Of a DNA stretch of 64,000 nucleotides, positions 25,464 to 34,198 are shown piece after piece. Every line of letters starts with the position of its first letter. Position 1 is the stretch's first letter. Location: NCBI RefSeq assembly GCF_017068395.1, contig NZ_CP070619.1, forward strand, positions 3,286,001-3,350,000, written 5' to 3'. The notes under the pieces are model-generated. The model saw only the letters and a program-made list of their open reading frames with translations. It ran no database searches and was not told where the DNA came from. The translations under genes were made by a program, and so were the position numbers. Source of the DNA: Rhodococcus pseudokoreensis (GTDB taxonomy: Bacteria > Actinomycetota > Actinomycetes > Mycobacteriales > Mycobacteriaceae).

Positions 25464-25582
25464 CGGTGGCCTATGTCACTCAACTTGTCAAGCAGCTCTT
25501 GGTGATTCGCAGATTCCCCTTGCGGGGATAGAGGATGGAGATCGCAACCGCATTGACAGCAATCCTGGACCGCCGGTACGTT

Positions 25583-25598
25583 TATCGTACGTTCGAAC
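25583..25598. promoter_or_regulatory. Operator B2 (regulon B palindrome)
   Basis: TATCGTACGTTCGAAC, 13 of 16 matches to the consensus. It lies about 210 bases upstream of the iron-type alcohol dehydrogenase gene. Confidence 0.5.
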
Positions 25599-25809
25599 AG
25601 GGCGTCACTCTTCGGTGATGACCCCTACAGCTTCGCCAGTGATGCTCGAAGTATCGCTTTCGCGACGGACTTCCTCCAGAGGAGCAAGAATCAGTGCATG
25701 CAATAGATTTCAGGTGTGCGCCGCCTGCGATGGACTACCACGGGAATCGCTTTCGGGATGGTGGAACTCGGTATGGCTTCTATCGCCGCGGGCGGAAGGA
25801 AGCTGACTA

Positions 25810-26997
25810 GTGTCCGAGGCCCCTTTCCAAGTCCGCTCCTGGACGACAAGGGTTGTCAATGTCGGCGCGGCAACGTCCGACGTCCTCCCCGGCCTATTGG
25901 ACGAGCTCGGCGCAAAGCGGGTATTTCTTCTCGCAAGCGCTACGTTGAGCGGGATTGACGACGCGATGGCGCCGATCCGCCGCTCTCTCGGTAGCCGGCT
26001 CGTCGTGGAGTACTCGCGAATTCGACCCCACGTACCTTTCTCAGATCTAGTGAAAGCCGTGGCAGCACTACGATTCTCGCAAGCCGACATCGTCGTCGCG
26101 GTGGGTGGAGGATCGATCGGCGAAGCCGGGAAAGTGTTGCCATTGTGCCTCAAATACGGTGTGACATCGGATGACGATGCAGAAGGATTCCGCGCCGCTT
26201 ACCAGTGGGACGGAACCACTGTCCAGCGATCCGCGGAGACCGCGCCCGAGCTGCCCGTCATCTGCGTGCCGACTACCTTGTCCGGCGGCGAGTACAACCA
26301 TCGTCACGGTGTGACATGGCCTGATGTCGGCAAGCGCGGCATCGGCCACGAGCTGAGCGCGCCCTGGGCGGTGATCCAGGATCCGTACCTCGCGGCCTTC
26401 ACGCCTGATTGGGCCTGGCACTCGACCGGAATGCGAGCGGTCGACCACGCCGTCGAGGGCTTGGTCTCGCCTTGGACCAATAACTATTGGCGCACTTCTG
26501 GTGTCGCCGGGCTCGCGGCTTTGACCGACGGGCTACGAGCCGTCGCAGCGGACACGCGCGACACCGCCGGGCGAGAGTTGTCCCAACTCGGAGCCTGGCA
26601 GGTAATCACCCCCTTGCTGAACGGAGTGCCGTTCGGCCTGAGTCATGCAATCGGTCATTCACTGGGCGGCCTGTTCGATGTCCCGCACGGCTATTCCTCC
26701 TGCGCTGTAATGGCGGCCGTGCAGGAATGGAATGCCGAAATGGGTGTCGACGGCCTGAATGACGTCGCCCGAGCATTAGGGCGACCTGGTTATCCGGTGG
26801 ATCACTCCCTCAGGGAACTCATCCTCGAGCTCGGACTCCCCTCATCGCTCGGGGAGGTCGGGGTGGCACCTGGGCAGCACCGGGCAATCGCTGAGTCTGC
26901 GTTCGAAGATCGACCCAGCCGCACGAATCCCCGAGCCGTCGGTGGAGCGGACGACATTGTCGATGTCCTTCGACTCGCTCAAACACGTCGCAGTTAG
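25810..26997 (+). CDS. Iron-type alcohol dehydrogenase / maleylacetate reductase family
   Basis: 395 residues from GTG 25810. The NAD-binding motif is VAVGGGSIGEAGK; metal-site segments are MRAVDHAVEGLVSP and SHAIGHSLGGLFDVPHGYSS, the pattern of group III metal-dependent alcohol dehydrogenases, maleylacetate reductases and 4-hydroxybutyrate dehydrogenases. In a pathway that may pass through hydroxy acids, an alcohol or keto-acid dehydrogenase role fits, but the substrate cannot be read. The gene is divergent from dctP and shares its operator region. It is followed by a convergent MaoC-like gene. Confidence 0.85.
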   Translation: MSEAPFQVRSWTTRVVNVGAATSDVLPGLLDELGAKRVFLLASATLSGIDDAMAPIRRSLGSRLVVEYSRIRPHVPFSDLVKAVAALRFSQADIVVAVGGGSIGEAGKVLPLCLKYGVTSDDDAEGFRAAYQWDGTTVQRSAETAPELPVICVPTTLSGGEYNHRHGVTWPDVGKRGIGHELSAPWAVIQDPYLAAFTPDWAWHSTGMRAVDHAVEGLVSPWTNNYWRTSGVAGLAALTDGLRAVAADTRDTAGRELSQLGAWQVITPLLNGVPFGLSHAIGHSLGGLFDVPHGYSSCAVMAAVQEWNAEMGVDGLNDVARALGRPGYPVDHSLRELILELGLPSSLGEVGVAPGQHRAIAESAFEDRPSRTNPRAVGGADDIVDVLRLAQTRRS

Positions 26998-27129
26998 GCA
27001 GTGGAGGAATGCCTCAGCCACAGCGATGGTGTAATTCGTGTGGCGTGGCACCAGGAATTTGACGTCAGGACGAGAGTGACTGGCGCTCCGCGCATTCTCC
27101 CGATTCGGCAACGCGCTCCCATCTTCCCG

Positions 27130-27585
27130 TCAGCCCGGCGGGCGTCGTCGAATTACCGTCACGCCGGTCAGATCCAGAACCTGCTGTCCGTCCTGATTGA
27201 CCATGGACGCTCGGGTGGTCAGGTCCGCTCGTCCGTCACGGAGATCGATGGACACGATGGTGACATCGCAACTGAGTGTGTCGCCCGGCCTGACCGGGTG
27301 ATCCAGCCTCATCTCACGAATCCCTTTGCCGGCAACGATGGCGAGATGGGAGATGAACTTGCGAGACATGAGGCTCTGATTCATGGCCATCGTGTGGACA
27401 CCGCTGGCAATAAGCCCGCCGAACTGGCTGGAGGCCGCCTTGGACGGACAGGTGTGGATGGGAAGGTCGTCCCAACGTCGCCCGAACTCGAGCACTTCTT
27501 CCTCGGAGACCTCATACGTTCCGAGATGAATCCGGGTTCCGACCTCGAGATCTTCGGCGTAGATCGGAAAGGGTCCGTTCAGCAT
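27130..27585 (-). CDS. MaoC-like hot-dog dehydratase
   Basis: 151 residues from ATG 27585 (MLNGPFPIYAEDL), with AAGGAA upstream; the frame open to 27702 adds an unlikely Cys/Trp-rich N-terminus. The hot-dog fold shows FGRRWDDLPIHTCPSKAASS, where Asp and His fit the hydratase catalytic pair, and FGGLIASGVHTMAMN. It probably hydrates an enoyl-CoA or acts on a related thioester. It is 294 bases downstream of the alpha/beta hydrolase gene on the same strand, so it may be at the end of that operon or have its own promoter. Confidence 0.82.
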   Translation of the reverse strand: MLNGPFPIYAEDLEVGTRIHLGTYEVSEEEVLEFGRRWDDLPIHTCPSKAASSQFGGLIASGVHTMAMNQSLMSRKFISHLAIVAGKGIREMRLDHPVRPGDTLSCDVTIVSIDLRDGRADLTTRASMVNQDGQQVLDLTGVTVIRRRPPG

Positions 27586-27879
27586 TCGATTGAGGTTCCT
27601 TATGTGGGCTGAATTTTCCGTGACTTCGTCACGTACGACGGCCTGAGTGATGCACAGGCACCAGAACTCCGCTGTCCACATGGCCAAGGGTCTGAAGTCC
27701 ACAGAGTCCTCGTAGTTCGAGTCGCCTTCAAAGCAGGACTGCGTCGACTACGAATTCGACTTCCGTTCTTGCCCAGACTAATTGACAGTAGGCGTGGTTA
27801 GTGGGCGTGGGATAGTGGGACAACCATGATTGGTCGCGCTGCCGCGCCTATCCCGGCTCTGCAATCGACGACGGCGGGA

Positions 27880-28755
27880 TCACCCGCCGACTCGGGCGCA
27901 TTCTCCGAGAAATCCCAGAAGCTCTCGTGCGAACAGGTCGTTGTCGTCGCCGGCCACCATGTGACTCGCCCCGTCGATGTTGACCAACCTACCGTGTGGG
28001 ATCACGGCGAGCAGTTCCTGTGCGCTTTCAGGGCTGACGATCTGCGAGTTACTGGCGCGCACGAGCATAGTCGGGACCTTGAGGTTGGCGCCAGCGTCCA
28101 TTGCCCGACGGGTCCGGGCGTCGATCACCTCCGGCGTCAGGTCATCGAGCCGGGTGTCGAGGAACTTTGGATCCCAATGCCAGTACCAACGCCCGTCGCG
28201 CAGTCGCAGGTTCTTGCGCATGCCCTCAGGCCGTGGCGGGCGCTTTCGGCTCGGGTTGAAGGCAGTCACGGCTTCCGCCGCCTCTTCCAAGGATCCGAAC
28301 CCCTCGCTGCCCGAACGCATGAATGCGGCGACTTCGTCGCGCCCCTCGGCCTGGATACGAGGTGTGACGTCGACCAGCACGAGCCCGGACGCCAGAGCGG
28401 GATCTTCCCCTTGCGCCAGGAGTGATGTAATGCCTCCCAGAGAGGCGCCGACGAGCACGGGGCGTTCGCCGAGGGCGGCGACGACCGCACGTAAGTCGGC
28501 AATCATTGCGTCCGGGGTGTAGTCCGCATCGGATGCCCACGAGCTGTCGCCGTGGCCTCGCGCGTCCAGCGCAATAGCGGTCCAGCCATGCTCGGCGAGC
28601 CGCTCGGCCGTGCGCTTCCACGAATTGCGGGTTTGCCCGCCCCCGTGGAGGAGCAGCACAGTACCTAGGCGGCGATCGTCGGTCGACGGGGTCCAACGTT
28701 CTGCAGCCAGCGTGACGTCTTGACCGGCAAAGGTGAGCTGATCCTGAACAACCAT
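27880..28755 (-). CDS. Alpha/beta hydrolase
   Basis: 291 residues. The oxyanion-region VLLLHGGGQTRNSWK, nucleophile elbow LVGASLGG (S105), VLVDVTPRI and the late acid/His pair (IDGASHMVAGDDN) give a complete triad. It could be a lactonase, esterase, haloperoxidase-like enzyme or C-C hydrolase; the sequence does not decide. Its ATG is three bases after the stop of the acyl-CoA synthetase gene, so it is in the same operon. With the esterase at 30531-31463 it may open lactones formed from hydroxy acids (inference). Confidence 0.85.
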   Translation of the reverse strand: MVVQDQLTFAGQDVTLAAERWTPSTDDRRLGTVLLLHGGGQTRNSWKRTAERLAEHGWTAIALDARGHGDSSWASDADYTPDAMIADLRAVVAALGERPVLVGASLGGITSLLAQGEDPALASGLVLVDVTPRIQAEGRDEVAAFMRSGSEGFGSLEEAAEAVTAFNPSRKRPPRPEGMRKNLRLRDGRWYWHWDPKFLDTRLDDLTPEVIDARTRRAMDAGANLKVPTMLVRASNSQIVSPESAQELLAVIPHGRLVNIDGASHMVAGDDNDLFARELLGFLGECARVGG

Positions 28756-28758
28756 GAT

Positions 28759-30387
28759 CTATCCCCTCTTCACCGGCGCCGAGCGGCGCTGCACCGCGAG
28801 GTCGGTCTCTTCACGATCCCAGGTCGCCGGCGTTCGCCCCTCGTCGCGCAGCTCGAACTTCAGGACTCGGCCAACCATGTTCTTCGGCAACTCGCCGCGG
28901 AACTCGATGAAGCGCGGCACCGCATATGCCGGAACGTGGTCCATCGACCACCGACAGAATTCGTACTCCGTCACGGAAGCATCGTCATTCAGAACAATGG
29001 TTGCCTTGATCTCGTCCTCGGACAGCTCCGAGATCACCGCGTGCACTGCGACGTCGCGGACAGCCGGATGCTGGAGGAACGCACTCTCCATCTCGAAGCT
29101 CGAGATGTTCTCGCCGCCCTTCCGCAGGTAATCCTTGGCTCGATCGAGGAAGTAGAAGTAGCCGTCCTCGTCCAACTTCCCGATGTCGCCGGTGTTGAAC
29201 CAGCCGTCCCGGAACACGCGGGCGGTGGCTTCCGGGTTGTTCCAGTAGCCGTCCATCATCGCGTGGGGTACAGACGGCTTCACGAAGATCAGGCCGGGCA
29301 CGCCCGGCGGGCACTCGTTGTTGTCGTCGTCGACGATCTTGACGTCGAAGACTTCGAAGCGCTTCCCGGAGGAACCCGCCGGCGACGGCTCGGAGATCTT
29401 GTTCTGCGTCACGATGGATGCTTCAGTGATTCCATAGCCCGCGGGCCCCGCGTGCTGCACACCGAACCGCTCCTTGAACAGTTGCTGCTCCTCCTCCCCC
29501 AGCGGGGCACCATTGATCAACCGCAGCTGCCCCTTGCACCGAATCGAGGCCTCGCTGTCCGGCGCGTGCGCAACCAGAGTCACCATGGTGCTGATCAACA
29601 TCGCGATCGTCGCCCGGCTCCGCTCGATCGCGGGCCAGAAATCGCTCAACGAGAACTTGGGTGCGATCGCCACAGTCGATCCGGTGATCAGTGTTGGCAT
29701 TACGGCGGATGCGAGACATCCGAAGTGGTACATGGGCGCCGAAATCCAGAGGATGTCATCCTCGCGCAGCCCATAGCAGCCAACCATCGACGTGCCGCAC
29801 GTCGTGACATAGCCATGGCTTACGGTGCAGCCTTTGGATGGACCCGTCGTACCGGACGTATACATCAGCATTGCGGACGTCGCCGGGGTGATGTCCGAGT
29901 CATCCACCGGATCGGTGCTACCGGACTTGACCTCATCGAGGCCGAACACCTTCAAGCGACCCGCCCCTACCTGCTCGCCACGCACGATCACGGTGTGGAC
30001 GAGCGGTGCCCCCTCCGCAACAGCGACGAGCCGATCAATGTACCCGGACTCGGCGACCACGATCGACGCCTGGCTGTCAGCGATTTGATGGCGGAGAAAC
30101 TCCCCCTTGTACGCGGTGTTGATGGGTACAACGATCGCGCCGAGCCGCATCAGGCCCAGCCAGACGACCATGGTGTCCACGTGGTTGGCGAGCATGTAGG
30201 CAACACGCTGCCCGCGCTCGACGCCGAGAGACTTGAAGCCGTTCGCCGCCCGGGTCACGGCGCCATCCAGCATGCCGTAAGTCCACTGGTCGCCCGAGAA
30301 GTCGCAGAAGACATGATCAGCGCGGCGCGAAGCGTGGTGGGACAGAATCTGTGGTGCTGTGAGTGCACTCAGGTTGTCAACGGTCAT
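28759..30387 (-). CDS. Acyl-CoA synthetase (AMP-forming)
   Basis: 542 residues from ATG 30387 (MTVDNLSALT), with AAAGG upstream; the frame open to 30666 overlaps the esterase gene and was trimmed. AMP-binding motifs are MLMYTSGTTGPSKGCT, the GYGITEAS adenine segment, WFNTGDIGKLDEDGYFYFLD and YLRKGGENISSFEME. It activates a carboxylic acid to its CoA thioester. It is followed directly by an alpha/beta hydrolase and preceded by an esterase. A second synthetase lies at 31536-33116, so two different acids may be activated in one pathway. Confidence 0.92.
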   Translation of the reverse strand: MTVDNLSALTAPQILSHHASRRADHVFCDFSGDQWTYGMLDGAVTRAANGFKSLGVERGQRVAYMLANHVDTMVVWLGLMRLGAIVVPINTAYKGEFLRHQIADSQASIVVAESGYIDRLVAVAEGAPLVHTVIVRGEQVGAGRLKVFGLDEVKSGSTDPVDDSDITPATSAMLMYTSGTTGPSKGCTVSHGYVTTCGTSMVGCYGLREDDILWISAPMYHFGCLASAVMPTLITGSTVAIAPKFSLSDFWPAIERSRATIAMLISTMVTLVAHAPDSEASIRCKGQLRLINGAPLGEEEQQLFKERFGVQHAGPAGYGITEASIVTQNKISEPSPAGSSGKRFEVFDVKIVDDDNNECPPGVPGLIFVKPSVPHAMMDGYWNNPEATARVFRDGWFNTGDIGKLDEDGYFYFLDRAKDYLRKGGENISSFEMESAFLQHPAVRDVAVHAVISELSEDEIKATIVLNDDASVTEYEFCRWSMDHVPAYAVPRFIEFRGELPKNMVGRVLKFELRDEGRTPATWDREETDLAVQRRSAPVKRG

Positions 30388-30530
30388 GGTCGGCCTTTCT
30401 CGGGCATATGGGTGATCACTGAATGATGCGGCAGGGCCGGGCTGGAATGGGTGGCTCGTTACGGTGGCAAAGACTGTCGGAGCGCAACGCTCCGCGATCC
30501 GCGAGGTGCGCTCGACAGGACCATTCGCGG

Positions 30531-31463
30531 TCATGGTGCCGACATCCTCGAGGCCTCCTTCGCCGCTTTCCTGCTGCCCAACCACTCTGCGACGAGTCCG
30601 ATCGACTCGTCGGCCTCCGGCATGTTGCCGGCATAGAGCTGGTGCACGTGTGGCACCTCGTCCCATACCTTCAGATCGACGTCAACGCCCGACTTGGAAG
30701 CACGTTCCGCGAGATTGGTGGCATCGTCGAACAGAATGTCTTGCTGGCTGACCTCGATGTGGAGCGGCGGGAGGCCGTCCATTGCGGCCAATCCCGGCGA
30801 AATTTGCGGGTCGAAGGCGTCGCGGTCGCCGACGTAGAGATTGCGCGTCAGATCCAGCATTTCGGGTGTGGACGAAATATCTGCCTCCGCCCTTGCTTTG
30901 ATCGAGGGGTTGGTGAGCGTGAAATCGACGCACGGTGAGAGCAGGACGCAGCCGCCGCCGCAGATGCCCTTGTCGCGGAGCCTCTGAACCGTACCGAGCG
31001 CGAGCGAGGAACCGGCGCTGTCGCCGCCCACGACGATCTGATCGGCCGGGTAGCCCTGCGCCTCGAGCCAGCGGAACGCAGCCATAGCATCCTCGAGTCC
31101 AGCAGGATGAGGGTTTTCGGGCGCGAGGCGGTAGTCGAGGTTCAGCACCGGCCAGCCGGACCGGAGGGCCAGGTGCCCCAGCAAGCGCGACCAGCCTGCG
31201 GAGGTGCCTGTCACCAGTCCGCCTCCGTGGCAATGCAGGTAGACCCAGCCACTGCCACCCCCCTCGGGCTCGTGCAGGAGCGCAGGGGCGATTCCTGCGG
31301 TCACCTCGGTTGTCCGGATACCGGTGGGCTCGGTGGCGAGTCGGGCATTGGACAAGGACCGCTTCCGCAGGTCCTCGAGCGTGGGAACCCACCCACGCTC
31401 GACGAGCGTGGTGCGGTAGGCGGAAAGTCTTTCGTTGATGGCCTTGGCCTGCGGACTGACCAT
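30531..31463 (-). CDS. HSL-family esterase / alpha/beta hydrolase-3
   Basis: 310 residues. The hormone-sensitive-lipase hallmark CHGGG is at 78-82, the nucleophile is GGDSAGSSLA (S149), and the late HVHQLYAGNMPEADES carries the catalytic His. These enzymes hydrolyse short acyl esters or lactones in the cytoplasm. GGAGAGG precedes the ATG. The gene lies between two acyl-CoA synthetase genes of the same operon. Confidence 0.88.
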   Translation of the reverse strand: MVSPQAKAINERLSAYRTTLVERGWVPTLEDLRKRSLSNARLATEPTGIRTTEVTAGIAPALLHEPEGGGSGWVYLHCHGGGLVTGTSAGWSRLLGHLALRSGWPVLNLDYRLAPENPHPAGLEDAMAAFRWLEAQGYPADQIVVGGDSAGSSLALGTVQRLRDKGICGGGCVLLSPCVDFTLTNPSIKARAEADISSTPEMLDLTRNLYVGDRDAFDPQISPGLAAMDGLPPLHIEVSQQDILFDDATNLAERASKSGVDVDLKVWDEVPHVHQLYAGNMPEADESIGLVAEWLGSRKAAKEASRMSAP

Positions 31464-31535
31464 GTGGGTTCCTCTCCGGAATCAGGTATCGGTTGATGCG
31501 TTGTTGGCAATGGCTTCAGGCTCGGCCCGGCGGCG

Positions 31536-33116
31536 CTAGTCGGCCCGCTCTGCCAGGACCGATGCGCGCAGCGCGGACCGGTTGAGCTTGCCTGTGTCAG
31601 TCCGGCTCAAAGCCCGGAACTCAATGGACCTGGGCCGCTTGAACGACGCGAGTCTGTCCACCCAATGCGCTTCCAGATCGGACTGGAGTTGTGGCCCCGG
31701 GACGACGCCCTCGGCGGGCGAGATCACGGCGTGAACTCGGCTTCCCCACACCTCGTCGGGCAGTCCAACGACAGCCGCGTCGGACACCGCGGGATGCTCC
31801 AGCAGCACCGCCTCGATCTCGGCTGGATAGATGTTGACCCCACCCGAGATGATCAAGTCGGACCGTCGGTCGGCAAGGAAGAGCCAGCCGTCCTCGTCGA
31901 GGCGACCCATATCCCCCGCGGTGAAGAACTCGCCTTGTTGGGCCTCGGCGGTCTTCTCCGGCGCGTTGTGGTACATGAACCGCTCAGGGTTCCTGAAGAA
32001 GACCATGCCGACCTCACCGGGCGGCAGCTCGTTCCCGGCGTCGTCGAAGACCTTCACGTCGACGCCTTCCCACGCCCTGCCCACGGTGCCGGGATGGGCG
32101 ATCCAGTCCTGTGGCCCAACGGAGGTACCGCCGCCCTCGGTCGACGAATAGAACTCGTAAACCACCGGGCCCCACCAGTCGAGCATCGCCCGCTTCTCGT
32201 GCGGCGGGCACGGGGCCGCAGCGTGCACGACAAAGTTCAGCGAGGAGGTGTCGTACCGGCTGCGAATGTCCTCGGGCAAAGCAAGCAGTCGGTGAAACAT
32301 GGTGGGCACCATGAACGAAGAGGTGACATGATGTGCCTCGATGGTGCGGAGGCACTCCTCGGCATCCCACTTCCCCACCAGCACGACCTGGTATCCGCGC
32401 TGAAGTGCGCTGTACGCGTAATTGTTCGGTCCGGAGTGGTAGAGCGGCGCCGTCACCAGGTGGACACCAGGCGCGGCGGGCCAACCCATCCTGCGCGCCG
32501 TCAGTGGATGCCTCACTGCGAGGACCTCTTCGGGTGTCCTCGACGACGTCGGTCGCACCACGCCTTTGGGCCTGCCGGTGGTGCCGGATGTGTAGTACAT
32601 CGACTGGCCCATCACCCGACGGTGCGCATCGACCGGTCGGCTGTCGGGGAGGTCGGTCAGGCTTCGGAATCCTGTCAAGCCCGTGCCGGTCGCGAAGAGC
32701 CGCTCCGGGTCCATCGGGACCCGCTTGCCGACGTCAAGTACCAGGTCGGCGAGTTCGGCGTCGGTGAACAGCGCGGTCGCGCCACTGTCCCGCAGGATGT
32801 ATTCCACCTCGCCGGCAGTCTGGTGCCAGTTGATCGGAGTCAACACGATGCCGAGCTGCGACGTAGCCAGCTGCACGGCGAGCGAAGCCGGGACATTCGG
32901 GAACATGCTTGCGACAGTGTCCCCAGGCCCGTATCCCAGGCGGATCAGCTCATTGGCAATGGAGTCCGACCAGCGTCGCAACGCGCCGAACGACAACGTC
33001 GTGCCGTCGGCGGAGACGATTGCACCCCTGTCGGGCAGTTTCTCGGCGATCTCCCAGAATCCGAGCGCCCCCTCCACCAGGTATGGCAGTAGGTCGGGAG
33101 GATGAGACGTTGTCAT
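31536..33116 (-). CDS. Acyl-CoA synthetase (AMP-forming), second copy
   Basis: 526 residues. Motifs are MYYTSGTTGRPKGVV, YEFYSSTEGGG, FFTAGDMGRLDEDGWLFLAD, LIISGGVNIYPAEIE and a C-terminal lysine in RTDTGKLNR. Its overall pattern is that of FadD3/FadD13-like ligases rather than the gene at 28759, so the substrates probably differ. It follows the APH-like kinase gene by 30 bases in an operon that starts with an SDR at 36319. Confidence 0.92.
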   Translation of the reverse strand: MTTSHPPDLLPYLVEGALGFWEIAEKLPDRGAIVSADGTTLSFGALRRWSDSIANELIRLGYGPGDTVASMFPNVPASLAVQLATSQLGIVLTPINWHQTAGEVEYILRDSGATALFTDAELADLVLDVGKRVPMDPERLFATGTGLTGFRSLTDLPDSRPVDAHRRVMGQSMYYTSGTTGRPKGVVRPTSSRTPEEVLAVRHPLTARRMGWPAAPGVHLVTAPLYHSGPNNYAYSALQRGYQVVLVGKWDAEECLRTIEAHHVTSSFMVPTMFHRLLALPEDIRSRYDTSSLNFVVHAAAPCPPHEKRAMLDWWGPVVYEFYSSTEGGGTSVGPQDWIAHPGTVGRAWEGVDVKVFDDAGNELPPGEVGMVFFRNPERFMYHNAPEKTAEAQQGEFFTAGDMGRLDEDGWLFLADRRSDLIISGGVNIYPAEIEAVLLEHPAVSDAAVVGLPDEVWGSRVHAVISPAEGVVPGPQLQSDLEAHWVDRLASFKRPRSIEFRALSRTDTGKLNRSALRASVLAERAD

Positions 33117-33146
33117 GATTGCGTCCTTTGATCGTGTCCTGGCGGA

Positions 33147-34196
33147 TCAGCGTCGTTTGCTCAACTCCGCGGTGATCGCGTGCCCCTGTTCCACCAACGC
33201 CTGCGCCTTGCGGTGCAGGCTCCGGCCTACTTCGATGTCGCCCCGCCCCTGCATCGCCCGGACGTGGGAGCCCTCGAGAAGCACCGCCAGGCGATAGGAG
33301 GCGTATGCGTGGTACCACTCGATCCTGCCCTCGTCGGCGAACGTGCGGTCCCGGTAGTGGGTAATGATCTCCGCACGGGTAGGCAGCCCGGGCATGGGGC
33401 GGGCCGTCCCGTCGAACCTCGGATCGGGGGGGATCGGCCAGGAGCACAGCATGTGGCCGAGGTCCAGCAGAGGATCGCCCACCCTTGCGAGTTCCCAGTC
33501 GATGATGGCCTCGACACCGTGGTCCCGTTCGTTGAAGATCAGGTTGCCCATATGGAAATCTCCATGCGTCAGCAGGAATTCCTGGTCCTCGGGCATCGTC
33601 TGCTCCAGACGGTCGGCGATCGCCTCTATCCCGTCGAGCTCGGCTGGCGACCAGCCCTCGACCAACCCGTAGTCGGCGAACACGGCCCTCAGGCGCCCGA
33701 GCTGTCCTGGGACTCCGGTCGGGATTCGGCCTTTCCGGACGAGCCCGCAGGCGACTGGGTCGACGTCGCGTAGCGTGATCAGCGCGTCGACCATCGCCAG
33801 GCCCAACTTTCGTTGCTCCTCCGGATCGGCAGCCAGCGCGTCGGAGACCTCGAATCGGGGGCTGAAGCCGTCCACCGCGAGAGCGATGTAGAACGCGCGG
33901 CCGAGCACCTCCTCGGTGTCGCAGCTGGCAACGAGCTCGGCATGAGGCACCTGTGTGTCACGAAGCGCGGACAACAGCGCCGCCTCCCGTCGCATGGCCG
34001 CGCTGGCGCGTGGCCCGGCCCCTGGAGCCGGGCATCGAAGGACGTACGAGGTGTTCGACCTCTGGAACCGCACGAGAAGGTTCTGAGTCCCTCCCCCGAG
34101 TGTCCGCACGTCCTCGATGGGCCCGTGGCCGACGCTGTGCGCGTCCAGCCATGGTGTGAGGGCCGACCAGTCGACCTTCGACCCCGACGGGTGCAC
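33147..34196 (-). CDS. APH-family phosphotransferase, partner of ACAD10/11-type dehydrogenase
   Basis: 349 residues from GTG 34196, with AGGAG five bases upstream inside the end of the previous gene; GTG 34202, overlapping its stop as GTGA, is an alternative. The open frame extends to 35039 but that part is antisense-like noise. Kinase-like motifs are LTHGDFHMGNLIFNE (catalytic loop) and AIIDWELARVGDPLLDLGH (metal-binding Asp). Human ACAD10/11 and bacterial LvaA show this kinase type phosphorylates the hydroxyl of 4-hydroxyacyl-CoA. Direct coupling to the acyl-CoA dehydrogenase gene at 34199 supports that role here. Confidence 0.85.
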   Translation of the reverse strand: MHPSGSKVDWSALTPWLDAHSVGHGPIEDVRTLGGGTQNLLVRFQRSNTSYVLRCPAPGAGPRASAAMRREAALLSALRDTQVPHAELVASCDTEEVLGRAFYIALAVDGFSPRFEVSDALAADPEEQRKLGLAMVDALITLRDVDPVACGLVRKGRIPTGVPGQLGRLRAVFADYGLVEGWSPAELDGIEAIADRLEQTMPEDQEFLLTHGDFHMGNLIFNERDHGVEAIIDWELARVGDPLLDLGHMLCSWPIPPDPRFDGTARPMPGLPTRAEIITHYRDRTFADEGRIEWYHAYASYRLAVLLEGSHVRAMQGRGDIEVGRSLHRKAQALVEQGHAITAELSKRR

Positions 34197-34198
34197 CG

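Larger units (their letters stand above)
25402..25809. other. Divergent promoter region between dctP and the iron-type ADH gene
   Basis: 408 noncoding bases holding two variants of the regulon B palindrome (25448-25463 and 25583-25598). No other gene was seen. Confidence 0.6.
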